A stretch of 28,589 nucleotides of DNA from Isohypsibius dastychi. Lineage: Eukaryota; Tardigrada; Eutardigrada; Parachela; Isohypsibiidae. How positions within the stretch are numbered: the stretch's first letter is position 1; the number at the start of each line of letters is the position of its first letter. Below the pieces are notes generated by a model. The model saw only the letters and a list, made by a program, of their open reading frames with translations, was not told where the DNA came from and made no database searches. The position numbers and the translations under genes are program-made. The stretch is taken from the NCBI GenBank assembly GCA_034696485.1, contig JAQIWT010000207.1, forward strand, positions 1-28,589, given 5' to 3'. Shown here piece by piece: positions 18,324-28,585 of the stretch.

Positions 18324-21020
18324 GTTCGCTGAATAATTTTCCAAGGTGGTTTTGGGTACGAAGATTAATGACTGAAATGTTGACGGTAACAATATGCTGT
18401 TAGCCTGATTGCACTCCGTAGGAGATGGATTGGTCTCAGGTACAAGAGAGGCTCAATGCTCTTCACTTGGTTATCACTAATTCACCACCGGCTGTTTCTG
18501 GAAAATATGCGGGATGAAATTAAACTGATATGGCCAGGGATGTACGTAAGTGAAACGCGGCACTGGAGTAAGATAACAACGATAAGATGAAAAATTAACA
18601 CGGTCTTGCACCCTGGCGTTCTGCACAGGGTGCCCAGCTGTGTTGTGTCACATTTGAACAAGTGCTCGTTCACTCGTCCGAAAACCTATCGAAATCAGCC
18701 CAGCAAACCTCTGTTAAATTATCAATGTCAACGTGGGGGATTAAAGAACACAGATCACATTACTAGCTCAAATGGGCACAACCTGTTACTGTCAGTCAAT
18801 AGCGAGTACACCTGAAAATATCCTCGGAAAAAGTGTGTTCGGCACACATTACGAAACGCCCGCCACTCTGAGGTGGCTAGCATACTGTCTCCCTCATTCA
18901 CATCAGTCCCAAATTTTGCACATTTTTTCTGGTCGCATTTCTCTCTTGATGTCTTCCCACTCATAACCGTATTGCAGGACTGCAGTTCTTAGTGGTCGAT
19001 GCTGCGCTGTAGTCGTACCTCTCCGATTCCAGAATGTTTTGTGTGCCGCAATCCACTTCACCGCCAAATAAGGAACATAACCCTCATGGAAGATGTGACA
19101 AAAACCCAAGCAAGCAAAAACGAGCCACGAAACCTTTCAGATGCTAAGCGTAATCCTATCCTTGGAATCTATCTTGAGGTGATCTTTAACAGTCACAGAT
19201 TTGTAAAAAAGTGAGATGATTTATGAAGGGCACAGATTATCAGTTACAATGGAACGTGCGTACGTCATCTGTGGGAGAATAATCCCATTGATAATTCTGT
19301 AATCGTTCCTGGAGAAAAATAAATGACAAACGAGGCTCGGGGAGTAGGAATTTAATCTTCCCTACGAGCGTTTCCGCCAGGAGCACAGACATGTAAGAGG
19401 TACCGCAGTGGTCAAGTTACCACGTAAAAAGGTACCACAAAGGTCAAAAAAGGCGCATAGTGGCCCAAACAAGCCTGCTTCAAATAGCTGAGAGAAATAC
19501 AGATACAACAGTGATACATTAAAGATAACAAGGAAGGCGGTCGGGAGAAAACACAAAAATCGATAATAGATAGAGCAAACAACAAGACTTTATATAGATG
19601 ACCAATGTCCGTGTTCAGCGCCCCGAGGCGACATCCTTGTCTCGATTTTCATTATAATCAGATTCGGCTGCTCCGAATCTTTCCCATAATTCTGTAATCG
19701 TTCCGTTCGATGTTTTCGATAAGCTTTCACGACATACCGGTGACGTAATCGTGCTAAGCGGAAATTTGTAACAAAATAAGAAATGGGTATTGCGTAGTTT
19801 TACAATTCGTTTGATGCCGATATTTGCACTAGAGAAGCCTTTAACGCGACAACATCATCAGTTTCATCAAACCGAGATTCTAGTTTCCAATTACAATAGG
19901 CTCCAAAATTGAGTAAACAGCTAACTACGGGAACATGCTAATCCACCACCCCTTCAAGCGTCAACTTATTCTTCCTAAAACTCGCAAATTGTATCACCAT
20001 TGGAGCCATAGAGCGCTTTCTACGTAGAAGTTGCTTTAATCAATGTGGGTTGTTGGTAATCTACTTTGAAAGCCCACATAATTCTCTAACTCAATCCTTT
20101 TACTGGATGTCTTTGTGTTGATGAAATTGAAACAGAGGAGTAAATTCAGTTGCGAACCCAATCAAACTGAGTTCCGTTGCGCGTCCAGTTCCGAGTTCAG
20201 TTCCCTGAATCGAAGTGAATCCAACTCAGTTTCTTTCTAGAGTTCCCACAGAACTTATCCGTTGTGATGGCCAAATCGAAAGTACGAAACTCCTGAACGT
20301 TCAAAGCTCATCAAAGGCACCAGTTACACACTGGGGGATTAAAAATAAGATATTCTGAAAATGCTCCTATCCCAGCGTTTAGCGTACGTATAGTACATTT
20401 AAAGAACATTATTTACACCGGACAGTGCACATGACTGAGATTTCCAACAGGAATCTATTACATCTGTCAGATGACAGGCAACGTCATAATAAACGTTTGC
20501 TTGGTACAGGAGCGTTCTTGCTCCTGGTTGATACTATATGTATGAGTACGTCTGATCAAGAGGTCACCCACCGTATCCTTATACTTGGTGTGATATTCTT
20601 CAATAGCTTTTCCCCTTCTTCTTTGCAATAGAACAACGGTCACAACGCTGTGTTTGCTTCGTGAAACGCGACCCCGTGTGTTTTCAGAAAGTGAACGATT
20701 ATCTCACCCTTTTCGAAATCATGCCACAAATCGAATTATTGCGTAATTCCTTGATTTCGCGACCCTTGTCATTTCTTAGTATACATAAGTTCCATAAAAT
20801 ATGGAACGAATGCAATTGCTGGGCTGGTTTTTCGATTTTTATCCATCCGTTGACCAGTAAGGGCATGACAATTTCATATTTTTTCGCCAGTTTCACTCTT
20901 TCAGTTCTACGTTCATAGCGTCCGACACCCACCACTTCAGCGCATCACGAGTAGCTGGCAGAATCTGAAATTATCTTCTAGTACAGAGAAAAAAGTTTAT
21001 GGACGAAAATACAATGCAAT
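18324..21020. other. Intergenic; receptor D 5' flank, then mostly unrecognised
   Basis: 18400-18800 is the duplicated receptor upstream flank (see 8595-8990). Beyond that I see no confident gene. A 17-bp sequence ATAATTCTGTAATCGTTCC recurs near 19290 and 19687. 20150-20240 is rich in short CAGTTCC/GAGTTCC repeats. A minus-strand open stretch at 20699-20935 (YERRTERVKLAKKYEIVMPLL) ends at a plausible GTGAGA donor but has no clean acceptor, so it is only a candidate exon. Confidence 0.35.
18903..19109 (-). CDS. Possible 3' exon(s) of an unrecognised gene
   Basis: The minus strand reads CHIFHEGYVPYLAVKWIAAH and KTFWNR up to a GTACGA donor-like site. After a TGCAG acceptor it continues as LQYGYEWEDIKREMRPEKMC and KIWD and then a stop. 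The composition looks protein-like, and the read-through is also open. I cannot name a family or find an upstream start. It may be a fragment of a gene whose other exons are lost, or chance. Confidence 0.2.
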   Translation of the reverse strand: MGFCHIFHEGYVPYLAVKWIAAHKTFWNRRGTTTAQHRPLRTAVLQYGYEWEDIKREMRPEKMCKIWD

Positions 21021-21026
21021 TTTATT
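21021..21026 (-). terminator. Poly(A) signal of the F-box gene
   Basis: TTTATT on the plus strand is AATAAA on the minus strand, 44 bp after the F-box gene stop codon. Confidence 0.6.
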
Positions 21027-21069
21027 CCTGAATTGCTAGGCAGAGTACATCTGTACGGTATAAGCACTC

Positions 21070-22867
21070 TTACTCGGCTTCCGAAAAGAACTCATCTAAA
21101 AACTCTTGTTTCATTTCTCGATCCAACTGTCCAGTGAATTCGTCAACTTGTTCTGGTTCCAGGTCCGGATAATAGAACAAAAACTCTTCTTCGGGTGTTG
21201 GGTAAGGAAATTCGACATCCTCTTCCTCAGGTTCTGGAGATTCATGATGAGATTCTGGAGATTCACGATAATAATCCGATTCTGGTGATCGATACCGCTC
21301 AGATGCTTCAATTAAAAAGTAGAGGTAAAACATGCAGTCGAGTACGTAGCAACTCAAACAAACTTTTCGAAATATTCTGGGATAAATGTAGAAGGAAATC
21401 CGAATAAAGTTTTGCCACACCCATGCCATGAGAGATGTCTTGAAGAATGGAGCGCATATCAACATCGAACACATCTCTGGACAAAATGTCTTCAGGGCCA
21501 AAAAATGCACGAAAACATCGAAACCACTCACTTCATATGCTCCGCAATAACATCCACAAGCTCCGGAAGCGAGAAATAGTCTTTAAGTTTCAGTACTGCA
21601 TCTGATTCTTCTTTCGTCTGCGGGCCAAATTCACACGGAGCCGCACGGTTGAGCTGACAGCGCAAAGAACTCCCCTGGTCACGACGCAGAATCACCTCCA
21701 ATGTGAAAAATCTTCCCCACACAACGTCCGCATCATACTCTTCAGAACCGAGAAATACTGTCGTCACGAAATCATATTGCAGCCACACATCGCGGAGCAT
21801 TATTCCCTTGTATACCTCATCCGTCCAATGACAATTCGCAATGTCGACACTCATGCGGTAATGAAACAAGCAGTTGGAGATAATAAGAGTCACTTGCGAA
21901 GCTCCAACTTTCTTCTGCTTGAGGATATTGCCGACATCATTTAAAATATATGACCAATCACGATGCAGTTCATCCACAATTCCAGCAAAGTGCAAAATTT
22001 CCAGGTCCAGTGTGACAAGATGATCTAGCAGATTATACAGTTGATTCCAGTAGATCACTTCCCCACTAGTGAGTGTAAAATATTCTTCGCATTCGCTCAC
22101 AGCATCCCATATTTCAGCTGACAAGTCAATTCGGACATGCGAGCGTATTTGTTTAACTTCTCGCAGGATTTGGAACCATCCTTTACACACCCTAAAAGCT
22201 GTTTTTTTCAAACAAATCCACGGAGTCTGCCCTACTTTAGAAATGTATGCTCTTCACTGTTAAGGAACAGTGGACGACAGTATTGATGACCTAGTGATAT
22301 ATTCAGGAAGTTACAAGCTTCGAAAACAAACTTTCTTCAGGGCGGAATGCACTTACAATGTGGTGGGCCCGGAAGTCTCATTTACAATTGTCATGGGAAA
22401 CAGACCGATTGCCTCGGTGATACGATTCCAAGTTAAATGGATATCCCAAGCCCTGACTCAACCAGAATCACTAACAACATTGCTGATATTGCTGTATGAA
22501 ATCCGGACTTCTGCCTACGTACTTCCCGTATCCCTACATGATTTAGTGCACTCCGCCGCAAAAACAGACCGTTTTCAGAAGTCAGTACCTAAATGCACTG
22601 AAATCAATTTCCAGGTTTCAAGACATCATAATATTCTCAATCACTTCTCTCCAAAATGTACCAGAACTTCTAATTCAAGAACAGATATTTAAAAGTTTCA
22701 GACTCCATGGATTTGCTCGTCGAACGACAGCGTACACTTGTTCACATCGTGAACTTCACGATATATTCGAATCACCTTTCAGCCTGTTTTCGAGAAACAG
22801 AATCCAACTGGAGAAAAATGTGGGCCAGTACTTCCGGTGGGAGGTCGCGACAGCTGTAACAAGACAT
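21070..22867 (-). CDS. F-box protein with acidic C-terminal tail (352 aa)
   Basis: Three exons: 22776-22867, 21532-22191 and 21070-21376, totalling 1059 nt with matching phases (2, 2). The first exon encodes an F-box core (LPPEVLAHIFLQLDSVSRKQ, residues 9-28). It joins across a 584-bp intron to ERVCKGWFQILREV, which completes the motif. F-boxes bind Skp1 and recruit substrates to SCF ubiquitin ligases, so this is likely a substrate adaptor. The middle (about 45-250) is helical, with no WD40, LRR or Kelch repeats that I can see, so the substrate is unknown. The last 75 residues are strongly acidic with repeated SPE/EEE units (ESPESHHESPEPEEEDVE). Start: ATG at 22867, first Met of the F-box exon. 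An AATAAA follows the stop. The first exon is duplicated at 28349-28434. Confidence 0.75.
22213..22715. repeat. 17-bp inverted repeats bounding most of the F-box intron
   Basis: CAAATCCACGGAGTCTG at 22213-22229 and CAGACTCCATGGATTTG at 22699-22715 are inverted copies (16 of 17 bases). They lie close to the acceptor and donor of the same intron. The enclosed sequence could be an inserted short element or a stem that draws the splice sites together. The right-hand repeat and part of the interior recur beside the second F-box exon (about 28270-28310). Confidence 0.5.
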
Positions 22868-24129
22868 GGTTTTAAGGAGTCTTGGTTGCAAAAACTGAAA
22901 AGCAGCTTCTCGAGGTTTTGGCCGACCCTGTATTATGGTTAGCCACTGGCGTATACAAGTCTTAGAGCCGGGGGGGGGGGGGGGAGGGGCAATGTGATCG
23001 CTGCGGAATGGACTATGGGCTCTTTGTAGCATGGTTAGGGATCCTTTCACTTGAAAAAAATTCGCTTCGAGTCGACTTCAGGTCGACTTTTGATCACTTC
23101 ACCTGGTTTTTTAGTGAAGTGAAACTTGGTGACCTGGAAAAAAGTCAGAAAAAAATGAGTGACTTCGCTTTCGAGTGAGTGGAATAAAGTGACTTTCGGA
23201 ACAAGTGAAGTTGACTCCGAGTGACTTGTTGTTGCTCCGGTTGCAGATATCTTAATCGAAGATTTTTGGAAAAGTCATCGAAGTTTCGGTATCGAAAAAC
23301 ATTGCTCTCGACATTTGGGGTGTTCCCGTGTCCTCAGTGCAGCCTGAACGTGAAAACTTGAAAGCCAAATATGTCCCTACCCCACTGTTTAAAATAATCG
23401 TCTTTCGAGCAGTCTTGTTTGGGTGACCCTGAAGCTTAAATCTTGGTTCGAATTCTAAAACGAATAAGACAAAAAGATTTTTTTGGACTAGCTAGTTCAA
23501 GATATCTTAATTCCTCTTTCATTGTACAGTATTTTGAGAAATCACAAAAAATTCACAGTTTGAGATTCATTTCCGCATTCTAGCAAAAGTCACTCAGAAT
23601 TGTCAGTCGGTCAAAAGAATAGATCTTATAATAGATATATAGTAATTGATATAGTATAGCATTGACTGTTGAATATGCAACCATCCCTTCACTGGATTCA
23701 ATTTATTGGGAAAAATCCGCGCAGCAGCAGCTCACCTGCAATATATACTACTAAAAACGTAAAAACCTTGGTTGTTAGTTTTTGCTTTTATTTCCCAAGA
23801 GAAACTACCCGTGATTGGGTAGCAAGAAAGTGAGTAAGGTATGCAAGACGGATGAAGAGAAGAGCTGTCAATTCGGTTATCTGGCCTCCTTGACAAGAGA
23901 TTTTGTGAATGTCAACTCAATTCCCAATAATATAATAATATAAAAACTATATATAATAAAAACTCGTTTTACTTCCAAAACCTTTCGAAAAATGCTGGCT
24001 GAGCTGGAATGCCAGCGGGTGGAATTTTTCAACAGCTTTCGGCGTGTTATGCACCAGCACTCATTCTGTCATCGAATTTGTCTATTATATTCAGCCGTTC
24101 AAAAGATGTTCGACTTTCAAATTTCGTCA
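22868..24129. other. Intergenic upstream of the F-box gene
   Basis: Contains a G run at 22970-22984 (poly-C upstream of the F-box ATG). At about 23080-23240 there is a degenerate repeat of AGTGACTT/AAGTGAAGT units, including a hairpin around TTCACCTGG..GGTGACC. 23630-23660 and 23925-23965 are AT-rich (TATATA, AATAATATAATA). I see no gene. Confidence 0.4.
22970..22984. repeat. Poly-G run (15 nt) about 100 bp upstream of the F-box start
   Basis: Fifteen G followed by A and four more G. The second F-box exon copy has a similar G run at the corresponding distance (28559 onward). Confidence 0.9.
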
Positions 24130-24302
24130 CACATTTTTCTCCAAAAGTTTCCGTTTCTAAAAAACAGTTCAATGACAGAATGATCCAGGGAGGAATATGA
24201 ACATTCACAAGTTTCGTTTTTTTAACTAAGATGATCCTATCTCGGCTGAGATTTTCTCAGAAGAAATAATCTTTTTTGCCGCATGGCCGATTAACGAATA
24301 AC
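24130..24302. repeat. Left arm of an inverted repeat flanking the second HCN segment
   Basis: Reverse complement of 26566-26735. Best-conserved blocks are GCCGCATGGCCGATTAAC, TATGAACATTCAC and AACTAAGATGAT; similarity weakens outward into TTTTTCTCCAAAAGTTT. The inner end is at 24302. Confidence 0.8.
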
Positions 24303-25215
24303 TGCGCGCGTTCGCTGTGTTCATAGTCATTTAAAACAAAATCATTAAAATATGATATCAAACTGAAATCTCACTGCCACGTTACCAGTTGGAAGCTTTG
24401 CTATAACGCGTGCACGGTCAAACAAAGGATTTGGGACTTTGGGTCACCTTAAAGCATTCTAAACAATTTACGAATAGGCACGAGACTGCAGACGTAGATC
24501 GCTCCAAAACACCATGACCACAAAACGTCGAAGTAATAATCTTCTTGGCTACGAGGTCAACCGACAACAATAGTTTCCGACTACGAAACCTCTGAGCAAT
24601 GAATGTTCTACTACGAAAACTGGTCTACGAAAAGTCATGGCACATCACGGGAAGACCCATTACCAGATTATGTTGAAACAAAAGCATGACAGTTTCCCAT
24701 TATGAAAACCAGCTTTACGGATCCTGCGCCATCGGCTGTGATTGGGCAGTGCGAGTACCTCGTTTTTCAGAACTGTAAAAGTCGTGTTGCTGGGATCAAC
24801 GTCTTAACCTTGGAGTCTTCCGATGCCTACGAGTTCACCGTAATAATGGCAGGTCTGCCGTTATAAAAATTAACTCAAAAAACTGTGAAGAGCTCGAAGT
24901 TAACATTGATTTCTGCTGGACCCAGTCAAAAAACCAACCACAAATGTACCAAGAACTCACCAGGCCACCTGGAAGTATTGAAAGGCAGTTCGGTTGTTAT
25001 TTTAATATGGTTTATCTTGTGATTCAAACACCTATGACTTTACACGCAATGGCTCAAAGAATAAATTAACAACTGATCTCTCGACTATTGCTCTGTCGTA
25101 AATATCATCATTGAGAAAAGCCATTCGAACGTTATTGCATCACGGTTTATCCTGTGGTTCAAATATCCTTTACACGCAAAGCTCAAAAATTAAATTAATA
25201 ACTGAGATCTCTCGT
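24303..25215. other. Decayed copy of the 109-aa gene and a duplicated HCN 3' UTR block
   Basis: About 24706-25060 resembles the 109-aa gene region in places (GCTGGGATCAACGTC against ACGGGGATCAATGTC; AACTGTGAAGAGCTCGAA against AACTGTGGTGAGCTCGAA) but has stops, so it is at best a pseudogene. A block of about 135 bp that ends in the HCN stop region is present twice in tandem, about 24995-25125 and 25130-25250, and once at 10556-10690. 24303-24700 holds nothing I recognise. Confidence 0.4.
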
Positions 25216-26563
25216 TTATTGCTCTGTCGTAAATATCACGAGTGCAGTCTGCTTATCATCACTGAGCTTAGAATCAGGTTCAGAGAAGGCGATAATCACA
25301 TTAGGATCAAGTGAATGCATGCCGGTTTGAAGTGGGACCTTCTGCTTAATGAGGGGGATCGTTGGGGTTGTCGTTTCAAAAGGAAACAAAGTGTTGTTGT
25401 TTTGGTTGTTGAATCCGTGATACGAAGGGGTTGTGGCCATGCAGTGAGTTGATATCATTGAAGCAGTCCGTTTGATCTGAGCCAGGAATGGCGTCAGGTA
25501 GTCAGGATCCTGGCTGCTTTGACTGCGAGCCATACATTCTGGTCGGTCTGGCATTGATGATTGAGGGGCTGTGGAATTGCAGGTCACCATTCCCGTATCG
25601 CGGCCAATGTTGTTCACCGTTCAGCCGCCACACTTGAAACAAAATTCTGTTGATTTTTCTGTGAATCAGATAAAAGGTTAACACTTACGTTTCTAAAGCG
25701 TGGCGCATCAGCGGATACTCGTTCAATACGCTAAACATGAACAAGCAAAATTACTGTACAACGTTTCGAACCCTTGGTTTTCGAGCTTACCTGTTGAAAT
25801 TGTCGACTTGCAGCGAGAACAGCGAGCAGCAGGATTTGGCACGAACCGATGCAACACGTTTGGCTTTGGTTACGAGACAGATCTTTGTGAAAGCATGGAC
25901 TGCGTGTACAGGCTGAAAAGGCATGGCTGTTGAAGTGATACCTCCACAGTATGAGCCATCCGAAACATGTGTTATAACAGTTGGCTCGCCATCAGGGACG
26001 TGAGAGTCCAGGTATATCTCAACAAGTCCTTCTTGGATAAAGTACATCTTATCGCCAAGTGTCCCTTCTCGAACAATGACGTCATCTGGCAGGAAGAATT
26101 CGTATCTTAATCTGGTTATCACCGCCTAAGATCAGGGTGTATCACCAAAGGGGTAACTTGTAAAAGATCACTGGTATTACCGTTACGAAATTCGGGTCTG
26201 CATGTGTGAAGAAGGGAACACTGGAGACTAGATTTCGGCAGTTGTAGTTGATGATCTGTTACATCCGTATCAGACAACGTGGTTTTTATAAGGAAGGATT
26301 CAGGCTGACCTCTCGGATTGGATCGTTCAGTTCATTCAAAATGGCTTCCTCGTCAAAGATTTTGCCCTGAAAGCGATGTTCTTAGAAGTCCGAGAGCTTG
26401 ACCCTCAATTGCCGAGCAACCAAACAACAAGATTCATCCAAGACGTGAGTTTGAGAAGATCAGTTAGATTACGCGCCAGTCAGCATCGACAAGACCGTCA
26501 GCCAAGCATCACTGTTTTAGACAAATATGGGGTTCAATCAAATGAGACATCAGATTTATAACG
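25216..26563 (-). pseudogene. HCN channel copy 2, decayed (S6 to C-terminus)
   Basis: This is a paralogue of 10650-12160. It includes the S6a exon (26473-26511; 39 nt, reading DAWLTVLSMLTGA, without the deletion seen in copy 1), part of the C-linker, the cyclic-nucleotide-binding domain ([28 protein letters not shown]), VLNEYPLMRHALE and the long C-terminal exon ending at 25216. Damage: the second S6 exon and the start of the C-linker are deleted (join near 26415), a TAA replaces Tyr in DFYEHRF (26382-26384), an acceptor before KICLVTK is altered, and a 1-nt deletion near 25605 shifts the last exon. Similarity to copy 1 stops at 26563, inside the intron after the filter exon and two bases before an inverted repeat. 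It has no receptor part. Confidence 0.85.
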
Positions 26564-26565
26564 CT

Positions 26566-26735
26566 GTTATTTGTTAATCGGCCATGCGGCAAAACAGATT
26601 ATTTCTTTGAGAAAATCCCAGTCGAGATAGAATCATCTTAGTTAGGAAAACGAAACTCGTGAATGTTCATATTTATCCCTAGATCATTCTGTCGTCGTAA
26701 TGTTTTTTTGGAATGAAAACTTTTGGTAAAAAAAA
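26566..26735. repeat. Right arm of the inverted repeat flanking the second HCN segment
   Basis: Reverse complement of 24130-24302, starting GTTATTTGTTAATCGGCCAT immediately beside the edge of the HCN-2 homology. The arms enclose about 2.26 kb. Confidence 0.8.
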
Positions 26736-26857
26736 ATTGCTGAGCAGCTAGGGTTAGGGGCGCTCTCGTCAGTGGTTAGCGAAAAATCAGCACGAATTGG
26801 TAAAGATAAACACTTCGAGGAAAAATTGCCAAGCAGTCCTTCTGGTACTAGGTTATA

Positions 26858-26905
26858 GAGAAAGATTAGATCTATCCAACCATGGAGATAGATCTTTTGT
26901 TTCTC
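26858..26905. repeat. Imperfect palindrome (stem about 20 bp)
   Basis: GAGAAA..AGATCTAT and ATAGATCT..TTTCTC are inverted around CCAACCATGG. This could form a hairpin; no associated gene. Confidence 0.6.
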
Positions 26906-27573
26906 AAACGGACAAGGTCACCTTAATCAATTCCTTTACGAAAATGAAGAAATTTCAAATCAGCTCAGAGGAAATAAAAAAGGAGGCTAATTTTACGTAA
27001 ATCATTTCTATTTCCACTTCAAGAACAGGATGTTTTTTTTCAGTTTGACGATAAGAAAGTGGAGATGAAGGGGGACGCTGGGCCGCCTACATTGCGTTCG
27101 TTTCGCTGCATCCAGGATTTGGCTTTATGCTGCTACAGTAGTTAAATAAATTTGCCATAAAGAATGTAGCGCAACAAAAACTGGACCCAAAATATCTCAG
27201 AGATGCGGATTTTTCAAGAAGTGGGCTGGGGCAATGAAACAGCTTCATTCTCGTTTCTGCGCTCAGGAGTTTGTCAGGTTTTCTGAGCTCTCCAGAATGA
27301 CATACACCTTCAACGTCTAGCTGGCTGAAAAGGTCATGCCGAAACGGCAAATGTTACATTGCGAGCGGACCGTTATGAAGAATTCAATTTGCGACCGCAA
27401 AGCGCTACATGGTAGGTGTCACCGAAGAAGTTCCCACCGCAATTTACCTTTTTGAGCAGTTCAAATTGGGTGGGCACAAGCGAGGATTCGGAAGATGATG
27501 TTGAGATACAATAGACTCAACTTAGCGCAGTTCTTTTGATTTAACCAATAAATGGTTATCTGCGTGGACCTTG

Positions 27574-27717
27574 TGAGGAGATATGGTCATGAGGAGATAT
27601 TGCCTCAAATTGTAGGAGCTATTTTGGGGAGATATGGTCAGAGGACATGAGGAGAAGGAGATACCGCATTGAGGAGGAGATATGTCGGAGGAAAAGGAGG
27701 GAGAGGAGGAGATATAT
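27574..27717. repeat. Purine-rich degenerate minisatellite (GAGGAGATAT units)
   Basis: At least six copies of GAGGAGATAT/GGGGAGATAT at irregular spacing (about 17-40 bp), with GGTCA sometimes following. The strand is nearly all purine between 27640 and 27710. Confidence 0.7.
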
Positions 27718-28348
27718 ACCCAGCCAATAATAGTATCACTCATTTGGCGACTCTATTTTTTTTAAACTAAACCTCATGTTTATTTCGTTTTTCTTCATGT
27801 TCAGGTGTTTTCTGAATAACATTCTGTTTCGAGAAATATTTCGCTAGCAAGCTATAGAAACCAGTCCCTGGTGAGACTTGCTGTTTTGGTGCAGAATTTC
27901 AAAGAATTTTAAATCCAGTTGACATTTCGAAGTTTGTTTTGATTCTCACAAGTTTTGAAAAAAAGTTTTTCAAGACTTTTTCTGGGGTGCAATGTATTCA
28001 CTTCGACGTGCCACGGGAGAAGAGCGGTTTCCACCTTATCCAATTCCAAGTTTAAAAAAATCGAAACCAATTTGTTGCTGTACATTCAACCCGGGCTTCT
28101 GCTCATCACAGCATTCCTCCATAACCAGCAAAAAGAGACCGTTTTAGAAGTTACTGCCTAAAAACATAGACAGTACGTTCAACGCTCGAAGATATTACGG
28201 GATTTTCAATCAATTCCCTGCGAATATATCAGAATTCAGAACTCTTGTCTTGATTAAAAAACAGATATTTGAAAAATTTCACAGACTCCGTGAATTTGTT
28301 CGTCGAATGAGAGCGAGACTGCACCCGGTTCACGATATGGCTCATCAC

Positions 28349-28434
28349 CTTTCAGCCTGTTTTCGAGAAACAGCATCCATCTGCAGGAAAATATGAACTT
28401 CCGGTGGGATGTCACTGCAGCTGTAACAAGACAT
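28349..28434 (-). pseudogene. Second copy of the F-box first exon
   Basis: The minus strand reads MSCYSCSDIPPEVHIFLQMD and AVSRKQAE, then a GTGATG donor, with the same phase as 22776-22867 but two codons shorter: the LA of EVLAHIF is lost, which removes a turn of the F-box helix. Sequence downstream matches the F-box intron, but no VCKGWF exon follows within the window. It is either a partial duplicate or its later exons have diverged beyond recognition. Confidence 0.6.
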
Positions 28435-28558
28435 CTCTTGAGGGAGGTCCGTTTGTATTGTGAAAACTGAAAACGCCTACTATCGTGATCAGCCACTGGG
28501 GTACTAAGTGTTAACCTTGGCGACAGATTCCGGTATCTCATCAGGTTCTCAAGATTAT

Positions 28559-28585
28559 GGGGGGGGGGAGGGGGGGGGGGGGGGG
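28559..28585. repeat. Poly-G run at the window edge
   Basis: Twenty-seven bases, all G except one A, about 125 bp upstream of the second F-box exon on its coding strand (where it reads as C). Position is comparable to 22970-22984. Confidence 0.85.

Larger units (their letters stand above)
26736..28348. other. Intergenic with simple repeats, no gene recognised
   Basis: Apart from the hairpin at 26858 and the purine repeat at 27574, nothing is recognisable until about 28130. From there the sequence is related to the F-box intron (22510-22715), showing that the duplication of the F-box exon includes downstream intron sequence. Confidence 0.4.

Noticed and set aside
20699-20935. Minus-strand open stretch with a GTGAGA donor
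   Set aside because: Looks protein-like, but a stop separates it from the nearest good acceptor and I cannot connect it to other exons. Mentioned only as a candidate under the intergenic entry.
22270-22692. 140-residue open frame on the plus strand
   Set aside because: Starts at GTG, lies wholly inside the F-box intron on the opposite strand, and shows no family similarity. The related intron sequence near 28140 does not keep it open.
23440-23465. GGTTCGAATTC resembling a tRNA T-arm
   Set aside because: No matching acceptor stem, D-arm or anticodon arm around it.
26750-26762. TAGGGTTAGGG telomere-like sequence
   Set aside because: Only one and a half units; expected by chance and not extended.
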